Part shown: positions 9,211 through 18,281 of the stretch, piece by piece | Layout of the letters: every line of letters starts with the position of its first letter | How positions within the stretch are numbered: the stretch's first letter is position 1 | Source: Campylobacter fetus subsp. testudinum 03-427 | GTDB taxonomy: Bacteria; Campylobacterota; Campylobacteria; Campylobacterales; Campylobacteraceae | DNA: 64,000 bases | NCBI GenBank assembly: GCA_000495505.1 | Contig: CP006833.1 | Coordinates: forward strand, 1,116,001 to 1,180,000 | Reading direction: 5' to 3' | Made by a program: the position numbers and the translations under genes | Notes under the pieces: generated by a model | Database searches by the model: none | What the model was told of the DNA's origin: nothing | What the model saw: the letters and a program-made list of their open reading frames with translations, nothing else

Positions 9211-9216
9211 TAAAAT
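9211..9216 (+). promoter_or_regulatory. Putative -10 box for HDOD-rnr-holA
   Basis: TTGTAAAAT gives a TAAAAT hexamer with an upstream TG, 29 bases before the HDOD ATG. Confidence 0.45.
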
Positions 9217-9245
9217 ATACAAAATTAAAATTTCCGAGAAGAAAA

Positions 9246-10058
9246 ATGAATCAAGCAATATATAAAAGTATAAAAACTTTACCGCCACTTGATGATACGA
9301 TTGTAAGAATACAACAAATCTGTAATGATGAAAATAGCAATATAAACGATCTTATAACAGTTATACAAAAAGATCCTATGCTAACAGCAAATATATTGCG
9401 TTCGGCTAATAGCCCGCTTTATGGATTTAGTCGAGAGATAACAGATATAAATAGAGCAGTTACGCTTTTTGGTATGGCTACCATAAGAGGCCTTGCGCTT
9501 TGCGGAGCGATTAAAAAATCTTTCTCTATAGATCTATCTCCATATAACATAAGAGATAGTCAATTTATGGAGATTGCCACAACTCAAAATGCCCTTGCGT
9601 TTAACTGGTACAACAAAATAGACAGAGAACTTTTAAACATACTATCTCCTGCTAGTTTTATGATGGAAATAGGAAAAATAGTTATCGCAAAAGAAATTTT
9701 AGAAAATGATAAAAGCGCCGCTTTTAAAGACGCTTTAGCACATATCAGCACTCCATCAGAACTATCTGATTTAGAAACCGATATGGTAGGAATTTCAAAT
9801 GAAGAAGTTACTGTAAAGATATTTGAGCAGTGGAATTTAGAAACAGAAATGATAGATGCTATACTATACTCAAATAGCCCAGATGACGCTCCAAATCACA
9901 TAAGAGCATCATCTATAGCACTTAAAATCATAAAAAATAGCGTTAATATATTTGGTATATTGAGTGATGAGAATATACAAAGCACATTGACACTTCTTGA
10001 TACTTATGGATTAGAACAAGCTAAATTTATAGATGCGGTTAAAAAAGTAAAAGGGTGA
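9246..10058 (+). CDS. HDOD domain signalling protein
   Basis: A 270-residue protein made mainly of one HDOD domain, an HD-like helical fold without the catalytic His/Asp pair. The opening PPLDDTIVRIQQICND, then VIQKDPMLTANILRSANSPLYG (split at about residues 38-59) and VTLFGMATIRGLAL (about 75-88) are the core signatures. HDOD proteins act as output or scaffold modules in bacterial signalling, but no partner domain is present here. It is first in a run with rnr and holA; its stop overlaps the rnr GTG start (GTGA). The specific pathway cannot be told from sequence. Confidence 0.85.
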   Translation: MNQAIYKSIKTLPPLDDTIVRIQQICNDENSNINDLITVIQKDPMLTANILRSANSPLYGFSREITDINRAVTLFGMATIRGLALCGAIKKSFSIDLSPYNIRDSQFMEIATTQNALAFNWYNKIDRELLNILSPASFMMEIGKIVIAKEILENDKSAAFKDALAHISTPSELSDLETDMVGISNEEVTVKIFEQWNLETEMIDAILYSNSPDDAPNHIRASSIALKIIKNSVNIFGILSDENIQSTLTLLDTYGLEQAKFIDAVKKVKG

Positions 10059-11983
10059 AAGAGTTTTTAAACGCTCTTGCAAATGGCGTAGATGATAAAT
10101 TTATAAAAATAGACGAACGAGAGATTCTGCGAGTACTCGAGCAGATAAAAGCTGTTAAAAAGCATAAAAACAAATTCTACTTAAACGATGGATACGTCTG
10201 CGGTAAGCTTGATATAAGCAGTGGGGGTACGGGATTTTTGATGCCGTATGATGCGCGTTTCAAGCAAGATATAATAATAGAAAATCGAGATTTAAACGGT
10301 GCTCATTTTGGTGATATAGTATTAGCAAAATTAACAAAATCTAAAAAATCCAGACTTCACGCAACAATGATAGCAGTTTTAGCTATGGCAAATGAGACAA
10401 GCGTAGTTTATACCAAAAAATTCGGTCAAGTCATAATGGGAGTAAGTATCCCAAATGCTCTTACTATAGCACTTAAAGCCAGTCAAAAATCCTTAAAAGA
10501 ACTACCGATAGGAACTGTTTTAAAAATCAATAATCTAGATAATGATATAACAGAAGTTTTAGGTGTATTAAGCGATCCATCGATAGATGAAAAAATCTCA
10601 TTAGCAATCTATAATAAAAAAAATCTTTTCCCAAAAATATGTGAAAACGAAGCAAAAAGTTTTGGAGATAGCGTAGATAAAAGTATGTATCCAAATAGAG
10701 TGGATTTAACAAATTTACCGTTTTGCACGATAGATCCTGTTGATGCGAAAGATTTTGACGATGCTATTTATTATGACGTGAAAAATCGAACCATATATGT
10801 AGCTATAGCCGATGTTAGCGAATACGTAGCTGCTTATAGCGGTATAGATAAAGAGGCTAAATTTAGAGGATTTTCCATATATTTTCCTCATATCGCCATT
10901 CCTATGTTACCAAGAGCGCTTAGTGAAAATATCTGCTCTTTAAAACCAAATTGCAATAGGCTAGCTTTTGTATTTAAAATATCTTTAGATGAGAGTTTAG
11001 AACCTGTGAAAGAGGAGCTTTTTGAAGCTGTTATTCACTCTAAAAAACGATTTAACTATGATGAAGTAGATGAAATTTTGGCTTTAAATTTAAAAGCGGA
11101 CGATGAGATACAAGAGTGGATTTTGCCACTATTTGAGACTGCTAAAAAGCTTAAATTTAAAAGATTGCAAAATGGATTTGACTTTAGAAGCAAAGAACTT
11201 AGAATGAGCATTTCTCCAAATGGAGATATCTTGAAAACAGCGTATGAAAAAGAGACTCCTTCTCACTCTCTTATAGAAGATTGTATGCTTTTAGCAAATA
11301 AAGCCGCCGCAAAAAAAATAAATCACGGTATATTTAGAAACCACGCTCCAGCCGATCTTAAAAAGATAAACACGCTTTTAGACGATCTAGCAGTTCTTGG
11401 CATAGAAGCTACTTATGAAAGCGATCTAGTAGCACTAATATCCAAAATCCAAACTCAAGCAGATAGTTTAAATATCAGAGAAGACGTCGATAAACTCATC
11501 ATAAAAGCACAAAAAAGAGCAGAATACGCAAGCAAGCCAACTGGACATTTTGGTTTAGGATTTGATCTGTATTCTCATTTTACAAGTCCGATTAGGCGTT
11601 ATTCTGATCTTATTTTACATAGACTTTTAAAAGCAAATTTAGCAAATAACGCAAAACTTTTCAACTATCTTCTTTTGGATATAGAAGGAGTTTGTAGGGG
11701 GCTAAACGAACTTGAACGCGAAGCTGATAGAGTAGCGTGGGATTTTATGGATAGAAAATTTGCAAGATGGGCTGAAAATCATATCGATGAAGTATTTCGC
11801 TGCTATATAAGTGAAGTTGGCAACCAAACAATAGCTAAATTAGACGACGAAATCAAAGGAGCGAGAATATACATAGAAAACTTTACTTGCTCACTTCTTG
11901 CTTCTGTTATGGTGCAGATAAAAGAAGTCGATATACCAAACGCAAAAATCATAGGAAAAGTAGTACAAAAACTAGATGTATAA
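10055..11983 (+). CDS. rnr: Ribonuclease R family exoribonuclease (VacB/RNase II)
   Basis: A 642-residue 3'-5' exoribonuclease. An N-terminal OB-like region (SSGGTGFLMPYDARF, about 52-66) precedes the RNB catalytic domain. The active-site motif DPVDAKDFDDAIYY at about residues 227-240 supplies the Mg2+-binding aspartates, and later signatures include PHIAIPMLPRALSE, HAPADLKK and GHFGLGFDLYSHFTSPIRRYSD (in two parts). The last 80 residues take the place of an S1 domain but match it poorly. The GTG start overlaps the HDOD stop. It degrades structured RNA in the cytoplasm. Confidence 0.93.
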   Translation: MKEFLNALANGVDDKFIKIDEREILRVLEQIKAVKKHKNKFYLNDGYVCGKLDISSGGTGFLMPYDARFKQDIIIENRDLNGAHFGDIVLAKLTKSKKSRLHATMIAVLAMANETSVVYTKKFGQVIMGVSIPNALTIALKASQKSLKELPIGTVLKINNLDNDITEVLGVLSDPSIDEKISLAIYNKKNLFPKICENEAKSFGDSVDKSMYPNRVDLTNLPFCTIDPVDAKDFDDAIYYDVKNRTIYVAIADVSEYVAAYSGIDKEAKFRGFSIYFPHIAIPMLPRALSENICSLKPNCNRLAFVFKISLDESLEPVKEELFEAVIHSKKRFNYDEVDEILALNLKADDEIQEWILPLFETAKKLKFKRLQNGFDFRSKELRMSISPNGDILKTAYEKETPSHSLIEDCMLLANKAAAKKINHGIFRNHAPADLKKINTLLDDLAVLGIEATYESDLVALISKIQTQADSLNIREDVDKLIIKAQKRAEYASKPTGHFGLGFDLYSHFTSPIRRYSDLILHRLLKANLANNAKLFNYLLLDIEGVCRGLNELEREADRVAWDFMDRKFARWAENHIDEVFRCYISEVGNQTIAKLDDEIKGARIYIENFTCSLLASVMVQIKEVDIPNAKIIGKVVQKLDV

Positions 11984-12968
11984 AAAAGAGTTTCAAAATC
12001 TACTAAATTCTAATAGATTGCCAAACTATTTTTTACTTTTTGGCAATGAAGAGTATCAAGTAGAAATTTTTGCTAAAGAGTTTATTTCTAAATTTAAAAA
12101 AGAAAATTTGCTTAGTTTGTACTTTGATGAGTATGATTTTGGTATTGCAAAGTCGCATTTAATGGAGTCATCGTTATTTTGCGATTCAAGTACGCTACAT
12201 ATAAAAACAGATAAAAAAATACCAGCAAAAGAGTTAAAATACCTGATAGATCTGTGTAAAAAAAATGCAAATAACGCATTTATATATGAGCTGCACGAAG
12301 GCGATATGAAGACCATTTTTGATACTAAAAAAGTATTTGGTGAAAATTTTGTTAGATTTTTTGCGCCAAATACTCCAGCTGAAGGCGTTAGTTTGCTTAT
12401 GTATCACGCTGAAAAACTTGGACTAAATATACAAACATCTGCGCTTTATCAAATTTATAGTTTGCAAAATGAAAGCTTATATCTTGCTAGCAGCGAGTTA
12501 AATAAATTAGCAAATTTAACCAAAACTATCAATGACGATAGTGTAAAAAAGTTAGTTTTTAGTTTAAATGGGGTTAGTTTTGAACTATTTTTTAATAAAC
12601 TTATCGCTTTACAAAACATAAAAGATGATTATTTTAGTTATACGAATGATTCAAATTTCAATGAAATTGCACTGATAAACTCGCTATATTCATCTTTTTT
12701 TAGACTATTTAAGATACAAACCTATGTTAAAATCAATGGTAAATTTGATATAGAAAAAGCTATAGGATACACTCCGCCTCCGACCATTTTAAATCAGATA
12801 AAATCACAAGCCCTTAGCATAAAAACGGAGTTATATATGGATATTTTTATGAAATTAAACTCTATAGAGTATGATATAAAAACAAAAAAAGATATAGATA
12901 AAGAGTGTTTTTTGCTATCGTCTATCTTATCCATACAAAATTTAATTGCAAAAAACAGCAAATCTTAA
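11976..12968 (+). CDS. holA: DNA polymerase III subunit delta (HolA)
   Basis: A 330-residue protein matching the delta subunit of the clamp loader in length, N-terminal sequence (LPNYFLLFGNEEYQVEIFA, the non-ATPase AAA+ first strand) and overall AAA+/helical-collar layout. Delta opens the beta clamp during loading. These proteins diverge strongly, so the call leans on the N-terminal LLFGNEEYQ motif and on position between rnr and rpsF, the neighbourhood known from Campylobacter. It overlaps rnr by eight bases. Confidence 0.8.
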   Translation: MYKKEFQNLLNSNRLPNYFLLFGNEEYQVEIFAKEFISKFKKENLLSLYFDEYDFGIAKSHLMESSLFCDSSTLHIKTDKKIPAKELKYLIDLCKKNANNAFIYELHEGDMKTIFDTKKVFGENFVRFFAPNTPAEGVSLLMYHAEKLGLNIQTSALYQIYSLQNESLYLASSELNKLANLTKTINDDSVKKLVFSLNGVSFELFFNKLIALQNIKDDYFSYTNDSNFNEIALINSLYSSFFRLFKIQTYVKINGKFDIEKAIGYTPPPTILNQIKSQALSIKTELYMDIFMKLNSIEYDIKTKKDIDKECFLLSSILSIQNLIAKNSKS

Positions 12969-13060
12969 GCAAGACTTCGGTACTATGATAAGCTGCATTT
13001 TATGCACAAATCCTTGCTCTTTGAATTATCAAAAAGAGCTAAAATCCATAAGGAGAACGA

Positions 13061-13447
13061 ATGAAACATTATGAGCTTTTATTCATCTTAAAGCCAACAT
13101 TGACTGAAGATGAAGCTAAAGTTAAAGTCGACTTCATAAAAGAAGTTATCACAAAAAATGGCGGCGAGATCGCTAACGTAATAGAGATGGGAACTCGCAA
13201 ACTTGCTTATAAAATAGACAAGTATGAAAGAGGAACTTACGTAGTTATATACTTTAAAGCTCCTACTCAACTAATCGCAGAACTTGTAAGAAACGTAAGA
13301 ATCACTGAAGAGATCATAAGATTCTTAACTGTAAAATATGAAAATAAAAGAGAGATATCAGCTTGGGACAAGCTAAGCAAAGGTCAAAAACTAATGCCTG
13401 CTAAAAAAGAGCTAAAAGCACCGGAAAAACCGGTTGAAGCAGAATAA
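13061..13447 (+). CDS. rpsF: 30S ribosomal protein S6
   Basis: Ribosomal protein S6, 128 residues. [18 protein letters not shown] at the start and [20 protein letters not shown] (about 47-66) are conserved S6 segments. The C-terminal extension after about residue 100 is Lys/Pro/Glu-rich. S6 binds the 16S central domain together with S18, which is encoded two genes downstream. A strong AAGGAG lies just before the ATG. First gene of rpsF-ssb-rpsR. Confidence 0.97.
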   Translation: MKHYELLFILKPTLTEDEAKVKVDFIKEVITKNGGEIANVIEMGTRKLAYKIDKYERGTYVVIYFKAPTQLIAELVRNVRITEEIIRFLTVKYENKREISAWDKLSKGQKLMPAKKELKAPEKPVEAE

Positions 13448-13468
13448 TAATCACTAAAAGGTTGCAAA

Positions 13469-14098
13469 ATGTTTAATAAAGTCGTTTTAGTCGGTAATTT
13501 AACAAGAGATATTGAACTAAGATATGCTCAAAGCGGATCTGCTATCGGTAGCACAGGTATAGCAGTAACTCGCAAATTTAGCGGTGCAAACGGTGAAAAA
13601 CGTGAAGAGACATGCTTTATTGACATTACATTTTTTGGCAGACAAGCTGAGATAGCAAATCAATACTTAAACAAAGGAAGTAAAGTACTTGTTGAAGGAA
13701 GATTAAAATTTGATCAGTGGCAAGACCAAAATGGAAACAACCGTTCAAAACATAGCATAACCGTAGAAAGTATGGAGATGTTAGGAAGTCAGACACAAGG
13801 CGGATTTAGAGATTCTCATCAAGACCAGACAAATAGCCAATACTCTAATACCAGCTATTCAAGCAATTACCAAAATCATACTGGATACCAAAATGATAGC
13901 AATATGAATAGCGGTTATAGACAACAAGAGTCGTTTGCTCAAAAAGCACCAAAAAGAGCTATGAACGAACAGCCTTATGAGGAAAAAATCCCAGAGATTG
14001 ATATCGACAGCGATTTACCTGCACAAAGCCAAAATCGTCAAAATAAACCAAAACAAAATATCGATGTCAATATAGACGATGAAGAAATTCCATTTTAA
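13469..14098 (+). CDS. ssb: Single-stranded DNA-binding protein
   Basis: A 209-residue SSB. Residues 1-110 form the OB fold: MFNKVVLVGNLTRDIELRY, then CFIDITFFGRQAEIANQYL and VEGRLKFDQWQDQNG. Residues about 112-195 are a disordered Gln/Asn/Ser-rich linker. The protein ends in the acidic tip DDEEIPF that recruits partner proteins such as RecO, PriA and exonuclease I. It sits between the S6 and S18 genes, the standard arrangement. Confidence 0.97.
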   Translation: MFNKVVLVGNLTRDIELRYAQSGSAIGSTGIAVTRKFSGANGEKREETCFIDITFFGRQAEIANQYLNKGSKVLVEGRLKFDQWQDQNGNNRSKHSITVESMEMLGSQTQGGFRDSHQDQTNSQYSNTSYSSNYQNHTGYQNDSNMNSGYRQQESFAQKAPKRAMNEQPYEEKIPEIDIDSDLPAQSQNRQNKPKQNIDVNIDDEEIPF

Positions 14099-14110
14099 AA
14101 GGACAATATA

Positions 14111-14371
14111 ATGGCAGAGAAAAGAAAATATAGTAAAAAATACTGCAAATACACAGAAGCTAAGGTTGAATTTATAGATTATAAAGATACAACTCTTTTA
14201 AAATACTGCTTATCAGAGAGATTTAAGATTATGCCAAGACGCCTAACTGGTACAAGCAAAAAATATCAAGAAATGGTAGAAAAAGCTATAAAAAGAGCAA
14301 GACACGTTGCTTTAATACCTTATATAGTAGATCGTGATAACGTAGTTACAAATCCTTTTGAAGGTATGTAA
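14111..14371 (+). CDS. rpsR: 30S ribosomal protein S18
   Basis: Ribosomal protein S18, 86 residues, with the conserved central run [20 protein letters not shown] and the basic helix [22 protein letters not shown] (in two parts) that contacts 16S rRNA and S6. The N-terminal [15 protein letters not shown] is usual for the family. AAAGGA lies upstream of the ATG. Last gene of rpsF-ssb-rpsR, followed at once by a hairpin terminator. Confidence 0.97.
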   Translation: MAEKRKYSKKYCKYTEAKVEFIDYKDTTLLKYCLSERFKIMPRRLTGTSKKYQEMVEKAIKRARHVALIPYIVDRDNVVTNPFEGM

Positions 14372-14377
14372 AACAGG

Positions 14378-14402
14378 AGTTTTGGTCTTTATGACCAAAA
14401 CT
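14378..14402. terminator. Hairpin terminator between convergent rpsR and dnaJ
   Basis: A perfect 10-bp stem (AGTTTTGGTC and GACCAAAACT) with a 5-base loop fills the 30-base gap between the rpsR and dnaJ stops. It can act on both transcripts; T-rich sequence follows more clearly on the minus side. Confidence 0.65.
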
Positions 14403-15490
14403 TACTTAAACCAACTTTTTATCTTATCAAAAATACCCTCATCACCTGAACTTTCACCGCTTTTTATACCAAAACTATTTTGAAGTTTTTCTAATAACTC
14501 TTTTTGCTCATCAGTTAATTTTTTTGGAGTATTTATAGCTATTTGTGCTATGAGTCTGCCTTTTAATTTTGTGTGAGTGTTTTGTATTCCTTCATTTTCA
14601 AGCACAAACTGCTGTTTATCTTTAGCTCCAACTGGGAGTTTAAGCTCACTTTCCCCTCTTAAAGTTGGTATTTTTATAGTTTCACCAAGCATAGCTTGAG
14701 TAAAAAATACAGGAATTTCTATATAAACATCATCGCCGTTTCTGACAAAATGCTCATCATCTCTCACATTTATTCGTACGTAAAGATCTCCGCTGCCATT
14801 AGAAGATTTATTTCCTTTGCTTTGAATGCGTATTCTATTTCCATTATCAACGCCTTGCGGGATATTTATTTTGATATTATCACTAGTTTCATTGTATCCA
14901 TTTCCAGAACAATCTGAGCATTTATCTTTTATAATCTCCCCAGTTCCAGCGCAATAAGGACAAGTCTGAACAAAATTCATAAATCCTTGTCTATGGCTTA
15001 TCTTTCCACGTCCGCCACAATGCGAACAAGTTGATTTTTTACCGTCTTTAGCTCCAGTAGCGTTGCAAGTTTCGCAAGGTACTTTATAGCTATACTTTAT
15101 CTCTTTTTCACAGCCAAAAACAGCCTCATTAAAATTTAAAGTAATATTTACTTCTATATCCAATGGGTATTTATAGCTATTTCTAGAACTTCTTGTTCCA
15201 CCAAAATCACCGCCGAAAAATGAACTAAATATATCTCCTAGATCAAATCCCTCATCAAATCCACTGCCGCTTAAACCATCTTTTCCATATCTATCATAAA
15301 TACTACGTTTATTTTCATCGCTTAAAATTTCATAAGCTTCATTTATACGTTTAAACTTTTCTTCGGCTTCTTTATCGCCTTGATTTCTATCTGGATGATA
15401 TTTTAGTGCAAGTTTTCTATATGCTTTTTTTATAGTTTCACCATCAGCATCTCTTGAAACTTCTAAAATTTCATAGTAATCAAACTCCAA
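14402..15490 (-). CDS. dnaJ: Chaperone protein DnaJ
   Basis: DnaJ, 362 residues from the chosen start. J domain at the N-terminus ([27 protein letters not shown] with HPD), a Gly/Phe region, then four CxxCxGxG-type zinc repeats ([32 protein letters not shown]), and the C-terminal substrate domain. It stimulates DnaK ATPase and holds unfolded clients. I chose TTG at 15490 because AAAGGAAG precedes it closely. An upstream ATG at 15520 lies about where transcription should start and would add ten atypical residues. Confidence 0.95.
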   Translation of the reverse strand: MEFDYYEILEVSRDADGETIKKAYRKLALKYHPDRNQGDKEAEEKFKRINEAYEILSDENKRSIYDRYGKDGLSGSGFDEGFDLGDIFSSFFGGDFGGTRSSRNSYKYPLDIEVNITLNFNEAVFGCEKEIKYSYKVPCETCNATGAKDGKKSTCSHCGGRGKISHRQGFMNFVQTCPYCAGTGEIIKDKCSDCSGNGYNETSDNIKINIPQGVDNGNRIRIQSKGNKSSNGSGDLYVRINVRDDEHFVRNGDDVYIEIPVFFTQAMLGETIKIPTLRGESELKLPVGAKDKQQFVLENEGIQNTHTKLKGRLIAQIAINTPKKLTDEQKELLEKLQNSFGIKSGESSGDEGIFDKIKSWFK

Positions 15491-15522
15491 ACCGCTTCCT
15501 TTAATTAAAATTTTAACCAAGT

Positions 15523-15528
15523 ATTCTA
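15523..15528 (-). promoter_or_regulatory. Putative -10 box for dnaJ
   Basis: TAGAAT on the minus strand, 33 bases upstream of the TTG start. Expected transcription start near 15516, which supports the internal TTG start. Confidence 0.45.
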
Positions 15529-15588
15529 TCTAAAAAATAATAAATTTATCCCTAAATTTAAAAATATTCATATATGACAAATATATCC

Positions 15589-15638
15589 AAAAACTTAACT
15601 TATTTTTAGTTCATTTACTAAATTTAAGTTAAGTTTTT
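15589..15638. promoter_or_regulatory. 14-bp perfect inverted repeat upstream of racR
   Basis: AAAAACTTAACTTA (15589-15602) and TAAGTTAAGTTTTT (15625-15638) are exact inverted copies, 22 bases apart. They end 13 bases before the racR -10 box and about 60 bases from the dnaJ -10. A dimeric regulator site, perhaps RacR itself, is an inference. Confidence 0.5.
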
Positions 15639-15651
15639 ACTATTTTTTTGA

Positions 15652-15657
15652 TATAAT
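15652..15657 (+). promoter_or_regulatory. Putative -10 box for racR-racS-recR
   Basis: A perfect TATAAT following a T-rich run, 28 bases before the racR ATG; AGGAG lies 8 bases before that ATG. Confidence 0.55.
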
Positions 15658-15684
15658 TAAATACAAAATTACAGGAGTAAAAAA

Positions 15685-16356
15685 ATGATAAATGTCCTAA
15701 TGATAGAAGATGATCCGGAGTTTGCTCAGATACTATCTGAATATCTTTTGAAATTTAATATCAAAGTTACCAATTACGAAGATCCGTACTTAGGACTTAG
15801 CGCAGGTATTAAAAACTACGACCTGCTTATTTTAGACCTAACTTTACCTGGAATGGACGGCTTGGAAGTCTGTAAAGAAATAAGAGAAAAATATGATATT
15901 CCGATAATAATAAGCTCAGCAAGAAGCGATGTAAATGATCGAGTCGTAGGACTACAAATAGGAGCCGATGACTACTTACCAAAACCTTATGATCCAAAAG
16001 AGATGCACGCTAGAATCATAAGTCTAATAAGAAGATACAAAAAAACAAACGAAATACAAGAAGAAACTACAGATACAGCATTTAAAGTAGATGATAAACG
16101 TCACGAAATTTCTTATAGTGGCAATGTTTTAACACTAACCCCTGCTGAATACGAGATCTTAGAATATCTCATAAAACAACATAGTTTTTCTGTATCTCGC
16201 GAACAGTTAGTATATCACTGCAAAAGCTTAAAAGACAAAGACTCAAAAAGTCTTGATGTGATCATAGGAAGATTAAGATCAAAAATAGGCGATAGTTCAA
16301 AATCCCCTAAACATATATTTTCAGTGCGCGGAATCGGTTATAAACTAATAGGATGA
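15685..16356 (+). CDS. racR: Response regulator RacR (OmpR family)
   Basis: A 223-residue response regulator. Receiver domain 1-118 with the acidic pair EDD near residues 8-10, phospho-acceptor Asp in LLILDLTLPGMDG (about 48-60), and KPYDPKE carrying the conserved Lys. Residues about 130-223 form an OmpR-type winged helix (LTPAEYEILEYL, SKSLDVIIGRLRSKIG, VRGIGYKL). The order dnaJ-racR-racS-recR is the same as in C. jejuni, where RacRS adjusts metabolism to temperature and to low oxygen with alternative electron acceptors. Name by synteny and architecture. The stop overlaps racS by four bases. Confidence 0.9.
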   Translation: MINVLMIEDDPEFAQILSEYLLKFNIKVTNYEDPYLGLSAGIKNYDLLILDLTLPGMDGLEVCKEIREKYDIPIIISSARSDVNDRVVGLQIGADDYLPKPYDPKEMHARIISLIRRYKKTNEIQEETTDTAFKVDDKRHEISYSGNVLTLTPAEYEILEYLIKQHSFSVSREQLVYHCKSLKDKDSKSLDVIIGRLRSKIGDSSKSPKHIFSVRGIGYKLIG

Positions 16357-17609
16357 AATACTCTTTAACCACGAAAATCACGATTATTTTCGCTATCGGA
16401 TTTACCGTGATTTGCGCACTATTTTTTATGTTTTCAAAGCTTCAGCATGAAAGCGTGTTAGATAAAGTTAAAGAAAATCAGTATAACTCCATAAATTGGT
16501 TGCTTTCACTATATAAAAAGTCAAATATGCCAGAAGATTGGGAGCAGTATTTTAAAAATTTCAATCTAGCATACATCAAAGATCCAAATTTAGAAAAATT
16601 AATCTTAAATAACGGAGATCTAATCGAAAGAGTAGATACTCCAATAGGTATAATAGAAACTATTTTTTACGCAAACGAACTATTTTTGAGGATAAAAAAT
16701 CAAAGTGTCGTCATAACGCTTCAAAGCACTTTAAAAGGGACGAATGACTCACTGTTGATAGGATTTATCATCACTATAGCACTTTTTATATCTCTATATG
16801 TTTCTATATTTAAAAGTCTTTTACCGCTTAAAAATTTAAGAGACGATATAAGAAAATTTGCCGCTGGAAATATGGATAGTATCTGCTGCAAAAATATAGT
16901 AAAAGGCGATGATGAGATAGCCGAAGTCGCTTACGAGTTCAACAACGCAGCGTGTAAAATCAAAGAGCTTATCATGTCAAGACAGCTGTTTCTTAGAACT
17001 ATTATGCATGAGTTAAAAACTCCTATCGGCAAAGGTAGGATCGTCAGCGAAATGCTAGATGATGAAACACAAAAAGATAGGTTGGTGGCTATATTTGAAA
17101 GATTAAATATCTTGATAAACGAATTTGCAAAAATAGAGCAACTGCTAAGCAAAAGTTACGCTTTACAGTACGAAAACTACCATTTTAGTTTGATACTTGA
17201 TCAAACAAAAGATATATTGTTACTAGACGATTTTGATAATAAAGTAAGCGTGGATATAAAAGAAGATGCCCTTTTAAGAGTTGATTTTCAGCTATTTTGT
17301 TTGGCGATTAAAAACCTAATCGACAATGCACTAAAATACTCAGATGATAAAAAAGCCATCATTATATGCGATAAAGAGTATATCTGCATAAAAAACAGAG
17401 GAAATCCGCTCGAAAAACCTATAAAGCATTATAAACAAGCATTTATAAGAGACAACACCTCAAAAAGTACAGGTATGGGGCTTGGATTATATATCATAGA
17501 GCATATTTGCGCAATGCATAAATTTGAATTTTTATATGAATATACAGACGGTTATCATACATTTTTTATAACCTTTAAAAAGCCAACAAATGCAAAAACA
17601 AAAGCTTGA
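16353..17609 (+). CDS. racS: Sensor histidine kinase RacS
   Basis: A 418-residue membrane sensor kinase. Helices at about 8-27 and 130-150 enclose a periplasmic sensing region of about 100 residues; a HAMP linker follows (about 152-205). The phosphorylated His lies in MHELKTPIGKG (about 215-225). The ATPase domain shows the N box in LIDNALKYSDD and the glycine motif in STGMGLGLYIIEHI. It pairs with RacR, overlapping it by four bases. Its last 20 bases overlap the start of recR, so all three genes are probably co-transcribed. Confidence 0.9.
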   Translation: MKYSLTTKITIIFAIGFTVICALFFMFSKLQHESVLDKVKENQYNSINWLLSLYKKSNMPEDWEQYFKNFNLAYIKDPNLEKLILNNGDLIERVDTPIGIIETIFYANELFLRIKNQSVVITLQSTLKGTNDSLLIGFIITIALFISLYVSIFKSLLPLKNLRDDIRKFAAGNMDSICCKNIVKGDDEIAEVAYEFNNAACKIKELIMSRQLFLRTIMHELKTPIGKGRIVSEMLDDETQKDRLVAIFERLNILINEFAKIEQLLSKSYALQYENYHFSLILDQTKDILLLDDFDNKVSVDIKEDALLRVDFQLFCLAIKNLIDNALKYSDDKKAIIICDKEYICIKNRGNPLEKPIKHYKQAFIRDNTSKSTGMGLGLYIIEHICAMHKFEFLYEYTDGYHTFFITFKKPTNAKTKA

Positions 17610-18159
17610 AAAATTTAACGAGCTTGTGTCTTGTTTCGAAAAAATACCCGGAGTAGGTAAAAAATCAGCACTAAAATATGCGTATCACGTAGCTTTAGGA
17701 GACTCATTTTTTGGTTTAAATTTAGCTCACACCATAGAAGATGCAGTAAGATTTCTAAGACACTGTTCAATGTGTGGCGGCATAAGTGAAAATGAAATTT
17801 GTGATATATGCAGTGATATAAATAGAGATAAAACAACTCTTTGCATAGTAGAAACACCAAAAGACATACTAACCATAGAGCATTCAAACTCATTTAGCGG
17901 TCTATACTTTGTCTTTGATGACGCAAATAAACTCGATAAATTAAAATCCAACATCAAAGAAAATGGGATTAATGAGCTGATTTTTGCTTTAACTCCTAGT
18001 ATAAATAGTGATGGTATGATACTATATATAGAAGATAAATTAAAAGATTTTGATGTGAGCTTCACAAAAATCGCGCAAGGCATACCTACTGGAGTTAGTC
18101 TTGAAAACGTAGATATTTTATCTCTAAGCAAAGCGATAAAAGATAGAAGATCTTTGTAA
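17590..18159 (+). CDS. recR: Recombination protein RecR
   Basis: A 189-residue RecR, slightly shorter than the common 195-200. An N-terminal helix-hairpin-helix (EKIPGVGKKSALKYAYH) is followed by the C4 zinc finger CSMCGGISENEICDIC (about 55-70) and a Toprim-like domain (LCIVETPKDILTIEH). RecR works with RecF/RecO to load RecA on gapped DNA. It overlaps racS by 20 bases and is followed by a strong intrinsic terminator. Confidence 0.95.
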   Translation: MQKQKLEKFNELVSCFEKIPGVGKKSALKYAYHVALGDSFFGLNLAHTIEDAVRFLRHCSMCGGISENEICDICSDINRDKTTLCIVETPKDILTIEHSNSFSGLYFVFDDANKLDKLKSNIKENGINELIFALTPSINSDGMILYIEDKLKDFDVSFTKIAQGIPTGVSLENVDILSLSKAIKDRRSL

Positions 18160-18163
18160 TAAG

Positions 18164-18197
18164 AAATAAGCAACTTTTGATTTAAAGTTGCTTATTT
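18164..18197 (+). terminator. Rho-independent terminator after recR
   Basis: A perfect 14-bp stem (AAATAAGCAACTTT with AAAGTTGCTTATTT, 6-base loop) followed by GGTTTTT, five bases after the recR stop. It could also shield against the convergent autotransporter transcript. Confidence 0.85.
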
Positions 18198-18281
18198 GGT
18201 TTTTAAGTGTCTATAATTAAAAAAGATAACTTTTTGATGAAGGCTTAAACTAGAAGTTTTATAACTAAATTTTGATAAATC

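Noticed and set aside
12969-13060. Promoter directly before rpsF using TAAAAT at 13040
   Set aside because: It would start transcription at the ribosome site, so it is unlikely to be the real promoter; no better candidate is clear.
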